64,000 bases of DNA from Kutzneria kofuensis (lineage in GTDB: Bacteria > Actinomycetota > Actinomycetes > Mycobacteriales > Pseudonocardiaceae). Positions 15,419 through 23,113 of the stretch are shown in pieces; positions within the stretch are counted from its first letter, which is position 1, and the number at the start of each line of letters is the position of its first letter. A model generated the notes under the pieces. The model had not been told where the DNA came from and made no database searches. It was given only the letters and a program-made list of their open reading frames with translations. Both the position numbers and the translations under genes were made by a program. Location: contig NZ_JACHIR010000003.1 of the NCBI RefSeq assembly GCF_014203355.1, positions 124,001 to 188,000 of the forward strand, read 5' to 3'.

Positions 15419-15453
15419 AGGTCAGCCTAGCCTAACTTAGGCTAGGCTGACCT
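15419..15453. promoter_or_regulatory. 35-bp palindrome containing two overlapping iron boxes
   Basis: Arms 15419-15435 and 15437-15453 are perfectly complementary over 17 bp around a single central base. Each half reads TTAGGCTAGGCTGACC outward, matching 15 of 19 positions of the IdeR/DmdR consensus TTAGGTTAGGCTAACCTAA. It sits 28 bp upstream of the formyltransferase start. It could also act as a hairpin for the gene ending at 15465, but the consensus match favours an operator. Confidence 0.75.
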
Positions 15454-15464
15454 CTGTCGTTCGG

Positions 15465-16286
15465 CTAGGCCTTGGTCGCGGTGTAGTTCCTGAACAGCAG
15501 ATACGTGTCGAGGATGTCGGACTTGGCGCTCTGCACGGACCGGTAGATGCCCCACTTCGGCCGCACGTAGTCGCCCTGGTCAGGGATGTTCACATTGGAC
15601 ATGTGGCCCTGCGCGGCGATCGGGGCGCCGCTGCCGGCGCCGCTGCGGATGATCGCGGACGCCGAGCCCTTCGAGCCGGGTGTCAGCGTCAGCTCGATGT
15701 TGATCCACTTGTCCCGCAGCGGCGCCAGGTTCGTCTTGGCGATCGCCGGCGAACCCGAGTTGGCGTACGCGCGGACCTGGATGATCTCCGTGCTGCCGCT
15801 GCGGCTCAGGTCGATCGTCACCCACGGGCCGCCGTTGGTCGACGGCGTCTTGGTCTGGAAGATGTGGGTGAACTTGCTGGTGCCGTGCAGGGACGACGGC
15901 ATGTACATGTCGTAGGCGATGGTCCACGTCTCGCCGTTGCGCATCTTCAGCGTGGTGCCGTTCTGCACCATGCCCTTGGACTCGGTGCGCTGGCGGTCGC
16001 CGCCGCCGGTGGTGTCCCGGTCGTCGGCCCAGATGTTGAACCGGTAGTGGTCGCCGCCCTCCACCACGACGTACTTGCGGTCCGGGTGGTGGTTGCCGCG
16101 GTCGGCCTCGATGCCCTCGAACGCCTTCAGCCCGTCGGTGGCGGGATTCGGGTGCCAGAGCGGGGACGCGGTCGGTGCGGCGAAGGCGGAGGTCAGCGGA
16201 CGGAGTGCGATCGGCGCGGCGAGGGCCGTGACGGCCAGCGTGCGCAGAGCGGTCCGACGGGAGAAACCGGGCAGGGATTCCGGCAT
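15465..16286 (-). CDS. Tat-exported polysaccharide lyase-like protein
   Basis: 273 residues from the ATG at 16284-16286 (AAGGA upstream). The signal peptide has a twin-arginine motif SRRTALRT followed by a hydrophobic stretch and AFA cleavage region. The mature domain (about 40-273) is a beta-jelly-roll of the heparin-lyase/glucuronan-lyase-like type (DRKYVVVEGGDHYRFNIW, DRQRTESKGM, ETWTIAYDMYMP, FTHIFQTK). It probably cleaves or binds an acidic polysaccharide outside the cell. No transporter or other carbohydrate gene is adjacent. Confidence 0.75.
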   Translation of the reverse strand: MPESLPGFSRRTALRTLAVTALAAPIALRPLTSAFAAPTASPLWHPNPATDGLKAFEGIEADRGNHHPDRKYVVVEGGDHYRFNIWADDRDTTGGGDRQRTESKGMVQNGTTLKMRNGETWTIAYDMYMPSSLHGTSKFTHIFQTKTPSTNGGPWVTIDLSRSGSTEIIQVRAYANSGSPAIAKTNLAPLRDKWINIELTLTPGSKGSASAIIRSGAGSGAPIAAQGHMSNVNIPDQGDYVRPKWGIYRSVQSAKSDILDTYLLFRNYTATKA

Positions 16287-16575
16287 CTTCGGTGTGTCCT
16301 TCCTGGCGGCGTACGACAGGGGTACACATCGGGCGGCGGGAGAACGGCCCTGGGGGCAGAACATCCGATGTCTTGCGCCAGCGACCATAGGCCCGTTCGA
16401 ACCTGACTGTCAATGGAAAGGCATACATCCGAGCACTGCTAGTGCTGTGGGCAGCGGAAAGTCCGAAACGCCACCGTGCCCGCCATGCGTCCGCTCACGT
16501 GATCGCCGATGCGGTCACGCGGTCATCAACTTCTCCAGTGGCCGACCGAGCTGATCGCGTTCCGAGCCGGGCCGT
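16287..16575. other. Intergenic region upstream of the lyase gene
   Basis: 289 bp without a supported gene. It must hold the lyase promoter and the end of the ABC operon. I see no clear promoter, operator or terminator in it. Confidence 0.3.
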
Positions 16576-16806
16576 CTACGCCAACGGCGCTGCCATCTGG
16601 GCAAGCTGTTCCCTGGAACGCGCCCACTGCTCGTGGGCGCGTTGTCGGAGCCACTGGATTTCCGCCGCCGTCTCGACGGCTCCCTGCGGATTACTGTCCA
16701 CAATGGTCAGAGCAACTTCGACGACACCCGGCGGTACGTCGACGCCGTCGCACTGTCCGAAGAGGGTGTACGAACACAACGCCCGCCGGGTGTATCCGTG
16801 TCTCAC
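16576..16806 (-). CDS. Small hypothetical protein, third gene of the ABC exporter operon
   Basis: A 76-residue frame opens with a GTG that overlaps the permease stop as GTGA (16803-16806), the usual sign of translational coupling. The N-terminal third is basic with two Cys; the C-terminal half (about 45-72) is a strongly amphipathic helix rich in Gln, Arg and Glu. Codon use is GC-rich at third positions, as in neighbouring genes. No family recognised. It could be an accessory subunit of the exporter, or a chance extension. Confidence 0.45.
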   Translation of the reverse strand: MRHGYTRRALCSYTLFGQCDGVDVPPGVVEVALTIVDSNPQGAVETAAEIQWLRQRAHEQWARSREQLAQMAAPLA

Positions 16807-19268
16807 TGTTCGGTCATTGCAGCACTGAGCGACTCCTTCGTGGCGCGGCGGGCGGGAATGAGCGCGGCGAGGGGAGCGGCCAGCACGGCCGCGCCGATCA
16901 GGACGCCGAGCCGGTCCCACGGCAGCGTGAACAGAACCGGCTCGGCGTCGGTCGACGCCACCCGGGTCAGCAGCCACGCCGACACGATGCCGACGCCCAG
17001 CCCGCAGACCGCCCCGAGCAGCGCCACGAACACCGACTCCGTCATCACGGTCGCGCCCAGACCGCCCCTGGTCAGGCCGAGCGCCCGCAGCAGCGCCGAC
17101 TCCCGCGTGCGCTCCAGCACCGACAGCGACAGCGTGTTGGCGATGCCGGCGAAGGCGATCAGCACCGCCAGCGCGGTCAGCGCCCACAGCAGGTCGAGCG
17201 TGCCCTGCAGCGGTTCGGACAGCTGCGCCTTGATGTCCGCGATGCTGTTCAGCTGGGCCAACGGGTCGCCGGACAATGCCCGCTCGATCTGTGGCCGCAC
17301 CCGGTTGACGTCCGCGGTGGACGCCAGCTTGACCAGCACGCTCTCGTCGTAGCTGGCGGCGCCCTCCGGCGTGATCGCCGGTTGCTGCGCGAGGTCGACC
17401 AGCGCCAGGCCGAGGTCGGCGCCGGGGGCGTTCACGCTGTCGTAGACGGCGACGACGTGCAGCGGCACCTTGGCCGGCACGGTGTCGCCGACCTTGAGTC
17501 CGGTCTCCGTGGCGAGTTGCTTGCTGACGGCTATCTCACCAGCGCCGAGGCGGTCGAGTTTGCCGGACAGCACGACCGGGCGCAGCACCTTGCCCAGGGC
17601 GTCCCCTTGGACGGCGGACAGGCCGTAGCCGCCGTACGAGCCGAGGTCGCCGGAGAACGACACCCGACGCGCGGTCGCCTCGACGCCGGGCACCGTCGCC
17701 AGCGTCGCCGCCAGGTTGTCCGGCAGCGGCCGGTTGCTGACGGCGCTGGTGATGGTGAAGTCCGCCGTCAGTTGCTGGTCGACGCCCCGGCTCTGCCCGG
17801 CCTCGATGCCGGCCGTCATGGTCGTCACCAGCGACACCACGGCCAGCCCGATCGTGAGCGCGGCGGCGGTAGCGGCCGTGCGCTTGGGGTTGCGGTCGGC
17901 GTTGAGCGCCGCCAGCTTCGCCGGCTGCCCCAGCATCGGCGCGAACACCGCGGCGAACGCGCGCACGACCGGCCCCACCAGCAACGGACCGGCGGCCAGG
18001 GCCGCCACCAGCAGCGCCACCATGGCGGCGACCACCAGCGCCGTGGCGGCGTCCAGGTCGGCGCTGCCGAGCGCCAGCGCACCGGCCCCGACACCCACCA
18101 GCAGCGCTATGACGGCACCGACGGTGCGTAGCTTGCCGGCGCGGGCGGTCTTGCCTTCGAGCGGCGTGCGCAGCGCCTCCACCGGCGCGACCCGGGTTGC
18201 CGCCCGCGCCGGCAGCGCGGCGGCGAGGGCCGTCACGAGCACGCCGATGGCCACCGACTCGACGGCCGTCCGCACACTGAGCGGCACGTGCACACCTGCC
18301 GGGTTCCCCGTCTGCAACAACGCCGCGACGCCCAGCCCGCCGAACAGGCCGGCCAGGGACGCCACCGCCCCCACCACGACAGCCTCGATCAGCACGCCGG
18401 TGAACACCTGTGCCTTGCCGGCGCCGACACAGCGCAGCAGCGCCAGCTCACGGGCCCGCTGCGTGACGAGGATGGTGAACGAGTTGACGATCACCAGCGC
18501 GGCCACCACCATCGCCAGCACCGCGAACGCCGTGAAGAACTTGGTCAGACGGGCCGAGTCCGACGCCGCGGTGCCGAGCAGCTTCGCCGCCGCCTGCTCG
18601 CCGGTCGCCACATCGGTGCCGGGCACCGCCTGCGCGATGCGGTCCCCGAGCTCCGTGTCGCTCACGCCTGGCGCCGCGCGGACGGCGATCTCGTAGTAGC
18701 CGTCACCCGGCACCAGCTGGCGTGCGGCCTCCGGCGTGAGCACCAGCTTCGACGAGCCGATGCCGGCGTCGGTCGGCCGGCTGAACGTGCCGACCACCGT
18801 GAACCGGTGCTGCTGGCCGCTCTGGTCGAACAGTGTCACCTGCTGGCCGGGCGAGTACCCGGCCTCGGTGGCGGTCGCCAGATCGTCCGCCTTGCCCGGC
18901 CACCGCCCGTCGGCCAGGTCGAACGGCCGGAGCTGCTCGTCCGCCGGCAGCGCCGTCGCGCCCTCGCTCCGCGCATGGCCGTCGACCAGCAGGGGCGCTT
19001 CGACCTCGATGCGCCCCTCGGCGGCGGCCACGCCCGGAAGCCGACGCACCTTGTTCAGGACGGCGTCGTCCAGGGCGCCGTGCTTGGCGGTGATGTCGAT
19101 GTCGACGCCACGCAGCTGGTACGCGACGGCGGCGCGCACCCCCGCGTGCACGGCGTCGGCCAGGATGAGCGAGCCCGACACGAACGCCACGCCGAGCGCG
19201 ATCGCGACCGCCGACAGCAGCAGCCGCTTGGGCCGGGCCTTCAGCCCGGCGATGACCGTACGCAGCAT
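16803..19268 (-). CDS. ABC transporter permease, FtsX/MacB type (duplicated domain)
   Basis: 821 residues with two FtsX-like units. Unit one has a membrane helix at about 15-40, a large extracytoplasmic domain (about 45-250) and three helices (about 265-400). Unit two repeats the pattern with ALNADRNPKRTAATAAAL near the middle and a final three-helix block. The start ATG overlaps the ATPase stop by one base (TGATG). Together with the ATPase it forms a MacB-like exporter that extrudes peptides, lipids or drugs. The divergent two-component system and shared repeats suggest stress control. Confidence 0.92.
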   Translation of the reverse strand: MLRTVIAGLKARPKRLLLSAVAIALGVAFVSGSLILADAVHAGVRAAVAYQLRGVDIDITAKHGALDDAVLNKVRRLPGVAAAEGRIEVEAPLLVDGHARSEGATALPADEQLRPFDLADGRWPGKADDLATATEAGYSPGQQVTLFDQSGQQHRFTVVGTFSRPTDAGIGSSKLVLTPEAARQLVPGDGYYEIAVRAAPGVSDTELGDRIAQAVPGTDVATGEQAAAKLLGTAASDSARLTKFFTAFAVLAMVVAALVIVNSFTILVTQRARELALLRCVGAGKAQVFTGVLIEAVVVGAVASLAGLFGGLGVAALLQTGNPAGVHVPLSVRTAVESVAIGVLVTALAAALPARAATRVAPVEALRTPLEGKTARAGKLRTVGAVIALLVGVGAGALALGSADLDAATALVVAAMVALLVAALAAGPLLVGPVVRAFAAVFAPMLGQPAKLAALNADRNPKRTAATAAALTIGLAVVSLVTTMTAGIEAGQSRGVDQQLTADFTITSAVSNRPLPDNLAATLATVPGVEATARRVSFSGDLGSYGGYGLSAVQGDALGKVLRPVVLSGKLDRLGAGEIAVSKQLATETGLKVGDTVPAKVPLHVVAVYDSVNAPGADLGLALVDLAQQPAITPEGAASYDESVLVKLASTADVNRVRPQIERALSGDPLAQLNSIADIKAQLSEPLQGTLDLLWALTALAVLIAFAGIANTLSLSVLERTRESALLRALGLTRGGLGATVMTESVFVALLGAVCGLGVGIVSAWLLTRVASTDAEPVLFTLPWDRLGVLIGAAVLAAPLAALIPARRATKESLSAAMTEQ

Positions 19269-19999
19269 CACGCCCCCACATTCGCCAGTGCGGACAGCAC
19301 GGCGTCGGCAGTCGGCCGCTGGAGGTGCGCCGCGATGCGACCGTCCGCCAGCAGCACGCCGTGATCGGTGTACGAGGCGGCGACCGGATCGTGCGTCACC
19401 ATCACGACGGTCTGCCCCATCTCGTGCACGGACGCGCGCAGGAAGCCCAGCACCTCCGCGCCGGACCGCGAGTCGAGGTTGCCGGTCGGCTCGTCGGCGA
19501 ACACCACGTCCGGCCGTCCCACCAGCGCCCGCGCACATGCCACGCGCTGCTGCTGGCCACCCGACAGCTCACCCGGCTTGTGCCCGAGCCTCGCGCGCAG
19601 GCCCAGCACGTCCACCACGGTGTCGAACCACTGCCGGTCCGGTTGCCGGCCCGCCAGCCGTAGACCGAGCAAGATGTTCTCCTCGGCGGTCAGCGTCGGC
19701 AGGAGGTTGAAGGACTGGAACACGAAGCCCACGTGATTCCGCCGCAGCCGGGTCAGCGCGGCGTCGGACAGGCCCGTCACGTCGTGCCGTCCGATCCGCA
19801 CCCGTCCCGAGTCGACGGCGTCCAGTCCGGCCAGGCAGTGCATCAGTGTCGACTTCCCCGAGCCGGACGGTCCCATGATGGCGGTGAACCGTTGGGCCAG
19901 GAAGTTGACCGACACGTGGTTGAGCGCCCGTACCGCGGTGTCACCGCGGCCGTACACCTTCACCACATCGGTCACCTCGGCCGCTGTCGGACTGTCCAC
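19268..19999 (-). CDS. ABC transporter ATP-binding protein (MacB/LolD-like)
   Basis: 243 residues from a GTG at 19997-19999 preceded by GGGAGAG; a longer in-frame ATG upstream would run through the regulatory repeats and is rejected. Walker A GPSGSGKST, Q-loop FVFQSFNLLPTLTAEEN, signature LSGGQQQR, Walker B VVFADEPTGNLD and H-loop VTHDP are all intact. It energises the adjacent FtsX-type permease (TGATG overlap). Confidence 0.95.
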   Translation of the reverse strand: MDSPTAAEVTDVVKVYGRGDTAVRALNHVSVNFLAQRFTAIMGPSGSGKSTLMHCLAGLDAVDSGRVRIGRHDVTGLSDAALTRLRRNHVGFVFQSFNLLPTLTAEENILLGLRLAGRQPDRQWFDTVVDVLGLRARLGHKPGELSGGQQQRVACARALVGRPDVVFADEPTGNLDSRSGAEVLGFLRASVHEMGQTVVMVTHDPVAASYTDHGVLLADGRIAAHLQRPTADAVLSALANVGA

Positions 20000-20050
20000 T
20001 GTGCTCTCCCAGCTCGCTCGACGACTGCCCGGCGAGCATGCCCGTCCGAC

Positions 20051-20094
20051 CCTGAACGGCTCCTGAAGCAACCTGAAGTTCCCTTCAGGAGCCG
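20051..20094. promoter_or_regulatory. Phased CCTGAA repeats and dyad between ABC operon and two-component system
   Basis: CCTGAAC (20051), CCTGAAG (20062) and CCTGAAG (20072) are direct repeats spaced 11 and 10 bp, followed by the inverted CTTCAGG (20083-20089). An outer perfect 12-bp dyad spans 20057-20068 and 20083-20094. Helical-turn spacing of direct repeats is the usual binding pattern of OmpR-family regulators, so the regulator at 20121 probably binds here and controls both directions. Confidence 0.65.
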
Positions 20095-20120
20095 CCGGCG
20101 GCATCTGGGAGGATCGACGC

Positions 20121-20795
20121 ATGCGAGTGCTCGTCGTGGAGGATGAGAGGCGGCTGGCCGAGTCGCTCCAGTGGGGACTGGAGGCGGAGGGCTACGCCGT
20201 CGACCTCGCGTACGACGGGATGGAGGGGCTCGAACTCGCGCAGGAGAACCCGTACCAGGTGATCGTGCTCGACATCATGCTGCCCAAGCTGAACGGGTAC
20301 AAGGTGTGCGCGGTGCTGCGGGAGCGCGGCGTGACGACGCCGATCCTCATGCTCACCGCCAAGAACGGCGAGTACGACGAGGCCGAGGCCCTCGACACCG
20401 GCGCCGACGACTTCCTGAGCAAGCCTTTCTCCTATGTGGTGCTGACGGCCCGGCTGCGCGCCCTGACCCGGCGCGGGCGGGCGAGCGCGTCGGCCACGCT
20501 GACGTTCGGCGACCTCGTGCTGGATCCGGCCAAGCGCACGGTTCGGCGCGCGGGGCAGCCGGTGACGTTGACGTCCAAGGAGTTCGCGGTGCTGGAATGC
20601 CTGCTGCGGCACGACGGGCAGGTGGTGGCCAAGCACGAGATCCTGGACCAGGTGTGGGACATGGCGTACCGCGGCGACCCGAACATCGTGGAGGTGTACG
20701 TGAGCGCGCTGCGCCGCAAGCTCGACACCCCGTTCGGGCGGCGCACCATCGCCACCGTGCGCGGCCTCGGCTACCGGCTGGTCGACGATGAGTAG
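20121..20795 (+). CDS. OmpR family response regulator
   Basis: 224 residues. Receiver domain 1-115 with acidic pair ED (7-8), phospho-acceptor D51 in VIVLDIMLPKLNG, Thr in MLTAKNG and Lys in LSKPFSY. The C-terminal winged helix (about 130-222) ends TVRGLGYRLV. The stop overlaps the kinase start by 8 nt. It is likely to bind the phased CCTGAA repeats just upstream and activate the divergent ABC exporter. Confidence 0.95.
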   Translation: MRVLVVEDERRLAESLQWGLEAEGYAVDLAYDGMEGLELAQENPYQVIVLDIMLPKLNGYKVCAVLRERGVTTPILMLTAKNGEYDEAEALDTGADDFLSKPFSYVVLTARLRALTRRGRASASATLTFGDLVLDPAKRTVRRAGQPVTLTSKEFAVLECLLRHDGQVVAKHEILDQVWDMAYRGDPNIVEVYVSALRRKLDTPFGRRTIATVRGLGYRLVDDE

Positions 20796-22158
20796 GTGGT
20801 GGCCGGCGTCGGTCCGGCGCGGCACGACGCTGGCGGCCTTCCTGGCGTGCGGGGTGATTCTCACGCTGGGATGGCTGGGGACTCGGGCGTTCGTGGAGAC
20901 GAACCTCACCAGCCAGGCCACGAACCTGGCGCGCAGCCGGGTGGATCGGCTGGTCGCCTCGCTCGGCGACGGCAGTGACCCGGCGTTGAGCGGCGACGCG
21001 ATGTTCGTCGTGGTGGACGGCGCCGGCCGGGTGGTCTCGGTCAGCGACGCCATCACCCGGCTGAATCCACAGTGGACGCCACCGCCGCCGGCACCCGTTG
21101 GCGCGCCGGCGAACTGGGAGGGCACGGCGCAGGTGACGCTGCGATCCGAGGCCCATCCGCAGTGGCGCGAGTTCCGCACATACACCGCGGTGGGGCGGGT
21201 CGCCGGTCCGCTCACCGCGTACATGTTCGTGCTGCCCTGGGACACGCTGTACACGCTGCAGCTGTTCGACGACACGATGGCGTTCTTCGTGCCGCTGGGC
21301 ATGGTGATCGCCGCCCTGGTGACGTGGTTCGCGCTGCGACGGACGCTGCGGGCCGTGGAGGCGATCCGCCGGGAGCTGTCCGGGGTCAGCGGCAGCCGGC
21401 TGGACCGGCGGGTGCCGGTGCCGCCGTCCCGTGACGAGATCGCCAGGCTCGCCTCGACCACCAACGAGACGCTCGACCGGCTGCAGCAGGCCCACGACCA
21501 GCAGGAACGCTTCGTCGCCGACGCCAGCCACGAACTGCGCAGCCCACTGGCCAGCCTCCGCACCGGACTGGAGGTGGCGCTGGCGCACCCCGACCGGGCC
21601 AACTGGCCCTCGGTCGCCCGGCGGTCGTTGCTGGACGTGCAGCGGCTCCAGCGGATCACCACCGACCTGCTCCAGCTGACCGTGGAGGACAAGCCGGTGT
21701 CGGCGGAGGTGGTGGATTTCGCCGACGTGGTGGCGGAGCAGGTGGCCGTGCAGACGGTGGGCGCCGGGCCGACGGTGCGGGCCTCCGTGCAGTATCCGGC
21801 GATGGTGCGCGGCGAGCTCGTGCAGCTGGAGCGGCTACTGCGCAACCTGCTCGACAACGCCGTCCGGCACGCCGCCACCACCGTCACGGTGACACTGTCC
21901 GTCGGCGACGAGGTGGTGCTGGAGATCCTCGACGACGGCCCCGGCATCCCCGTCGGCGACCGCGAACGGGTGTTCGACCGGTTCGTCCGGCTGGACGACG
22001 CCCGGGCCCGCGACGTCGGCGGCTCCGGCCTGGGGCTGACGCTGGCCCGGGACATCGCGGTCCGGCACGGCGGCTCGCTCCGGGTCGAGGACAGCGACTC
22101 CGGAGCCCGATTCGTCGCCCGCTTGCCCGGTGCGTGGGGCGCGGCCGGGTTACCGTGA
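20788..22158 (+). CDS. Sensor histidine kinase
   Basis: 456 residues. Membrane helices at about 15-34 and 165-184 enclose an extracytoplasmic sensor of about 130 residues. HAMP 185-240; HisKA with phospho-acceptor H248 in ADASHELRSPLASLR; HATPase with N-box LLDNAVRHA, G1 DDGPGIP and G2 GSGLGLTLARDI. It forms a two-component pair with the upstream regulator. The stimulus is unknown, though the neighbouring exporter suggests an envelope or antimicrobial signal. Confidence 0.95.
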   Translation: MSRWWPASVRRGTTLAAFLACGVILTLGWLGTRAFVETNLTSQATNLARSRVDRLVASLGDGSDPALSGDAMFVVVDGAGRVVSVSDAITRLNPQWTPPPPAPVGAPANWEGTAQVTLRSEAHPQWREFRTYTAVGRVAGPLTAYMFVLPWDTLYTLQLFDDTMAFFVPLGMVIAALVTWFALRRTLRAVEAIRRELSGVSGSRLDRRVPVPPSRDEIARLASTTNETLDRLQQAHDQQERFVADASHELRSPLASLRTGLEVALAHPDRANWPSVARRSLLDVQRLQRITTDLLQLTVEDKPVSAEVVDFADVVAEQVAVQTVGAGPTVRASVQYPAMVRGELVQLERLLRNLLDNAVRHAATTVTVTLSVGDEVVLEILDDGPGIPVGDRERVFDRFVRLDDARARDVGGSGLGLTLARDIAVRHGGSLRVEDSDSGARFVARLPGAWGAAGLP

Positions 22159-22162
22159 GCGG

Positions 22163-23113
22163 GTGGCGAGCCCGGTCGAACTGGACGTCGACGGCTACCC
22201 GGTGCGGATCTCCAACCCGGACCGGGTCTACTTCGCCGCCCGCGGCGAGACCAAGCTGGACCTGGCCAACTACTACCTGGCCGTCGGACCCGGCATCGTG
22301 CGGGCGCTGCGGGAGCGGCCCTGCATGATGCACCGGTTCCCGACCGGGACCAGCGGCGAGAAGGTGCACCAGAAGCGGGTCCCGGCCGGTGCGCCGCCGT
22401 GGCTGGAAACCGTGCGTGTGCACTTCCCCCGGTACAACCGGCACGCCGACGAGCTGTGCGTCACCAAGCTGGCGGACGTGATCTGGTCGGTGCAGATGTC
22501 GACAGTGGAGTTCCACCCGTGGAACTCGCGGCGGGCCGACACCGAGCGTCCCGACGAGTGGCGGATCGACCTCGATCCGATGCCCGAGTGCGGGTTCGAC
22601 ACCGTGCGCCGGGTGGCCGACGTCGTGCACGGGCTGCTGGACGAGCTGAAGATCACCGGCTACCCGAAGACCTCCGGCGGCCGTGGCCTGCACGTCTACG
22701 TGCGGATCCGGCCCGACTGGGAGTTCGGCGAGGTGCGCCGGGCCGCGCTGGCGTTCGCCCGCGAGGTGGAGCGGCGGGCGCCCGACGTCGTCACCACGAC
22801 CTGGTGGCGGCGGGACCGCGACCCCCGGACGCTGTTCGTCGACTACAACCAGAACGCCCGGGACCACACCATCGCCAGCGCCTACTCGGTTCGCGGCGTG
22901 CCCGAGGCGACGGTGTCGACGCCCATCCGCTGGGAGGAGCTGCCGGACATCGAGCCGGAGGACTTCACCATCGCGACCGTGCCGGCCCGGTTCGCCGAGC
23001 TCGGGGACCTGCACGAAGGCATCGACGACGTCGCGCACTCGCTGGAGCCGCTGCTGGAGTGGGCGGAGCGGGACGGCGTCGACGAGGACCCGGACGAGTC
23101 AGCAGGTGCTTGA
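22163..23113 (+). CDS. Stand-alone LigD polymerase (PolDom) protein
   Basis: 316 residues from the GTG at 22163, 4 nt past the kinase stop. Archaeo-eukaryotic primase fold of the LigD polymerase domain: N-terminal ISNPDRVYF, metal ligands D136 and D138 in IDLDPMPE, SGGRGLHVYVRI with H177, and D227 in LFVDYNQNARDHTIASAYS. In the best studied systems this domain fills or extends ends during Ku/LigD end joining. Here it has no ligase or nuclease domain and no ku gene nearby. It overlaps the next convergent gene by 15 nt. Confidence 0.92.
   Translation: MASPVELDVDGYPVRISNPDRVYFAARGETKLDLANYYLAVGPGIVRALRERPCMMHRFPTGTSGEKVHQKRVPAGAPPWLETVRVHFPRYNRHADELCVTKLADVIWSVQMSTVEFHPWNSRRADTERPDEWRIDLDPMPECGFDTVRRVADVVHGLLDELKITGYPKTSGGRGLHVYVRIRPDWEFGEVRRAALAFAREVERRAPDVVTTTWWRRDRDPRTLFVDYNQNARDHTIASAYSVRGVPEATVSTPIRWEELPDIEPEDFTIATVPARFAELGDLHEGIDDVAHSLEPLLEWAERDGVDEDPDESAGA

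Noticed and set aside
15419-15453. Large palindrome read only as a terminator.
   Set aside because: The match to iron-box consensus in both halves, upstream of the formyltransferase, favours an operator; a terminator role is possible only as a secondary effect.
20000-20122. Longer version of the ABC ATPase beginning at 20122.
   Set aside because: It would translate the regulatory repeats; the GTG at 19999 has a good ribosome site and the family start.
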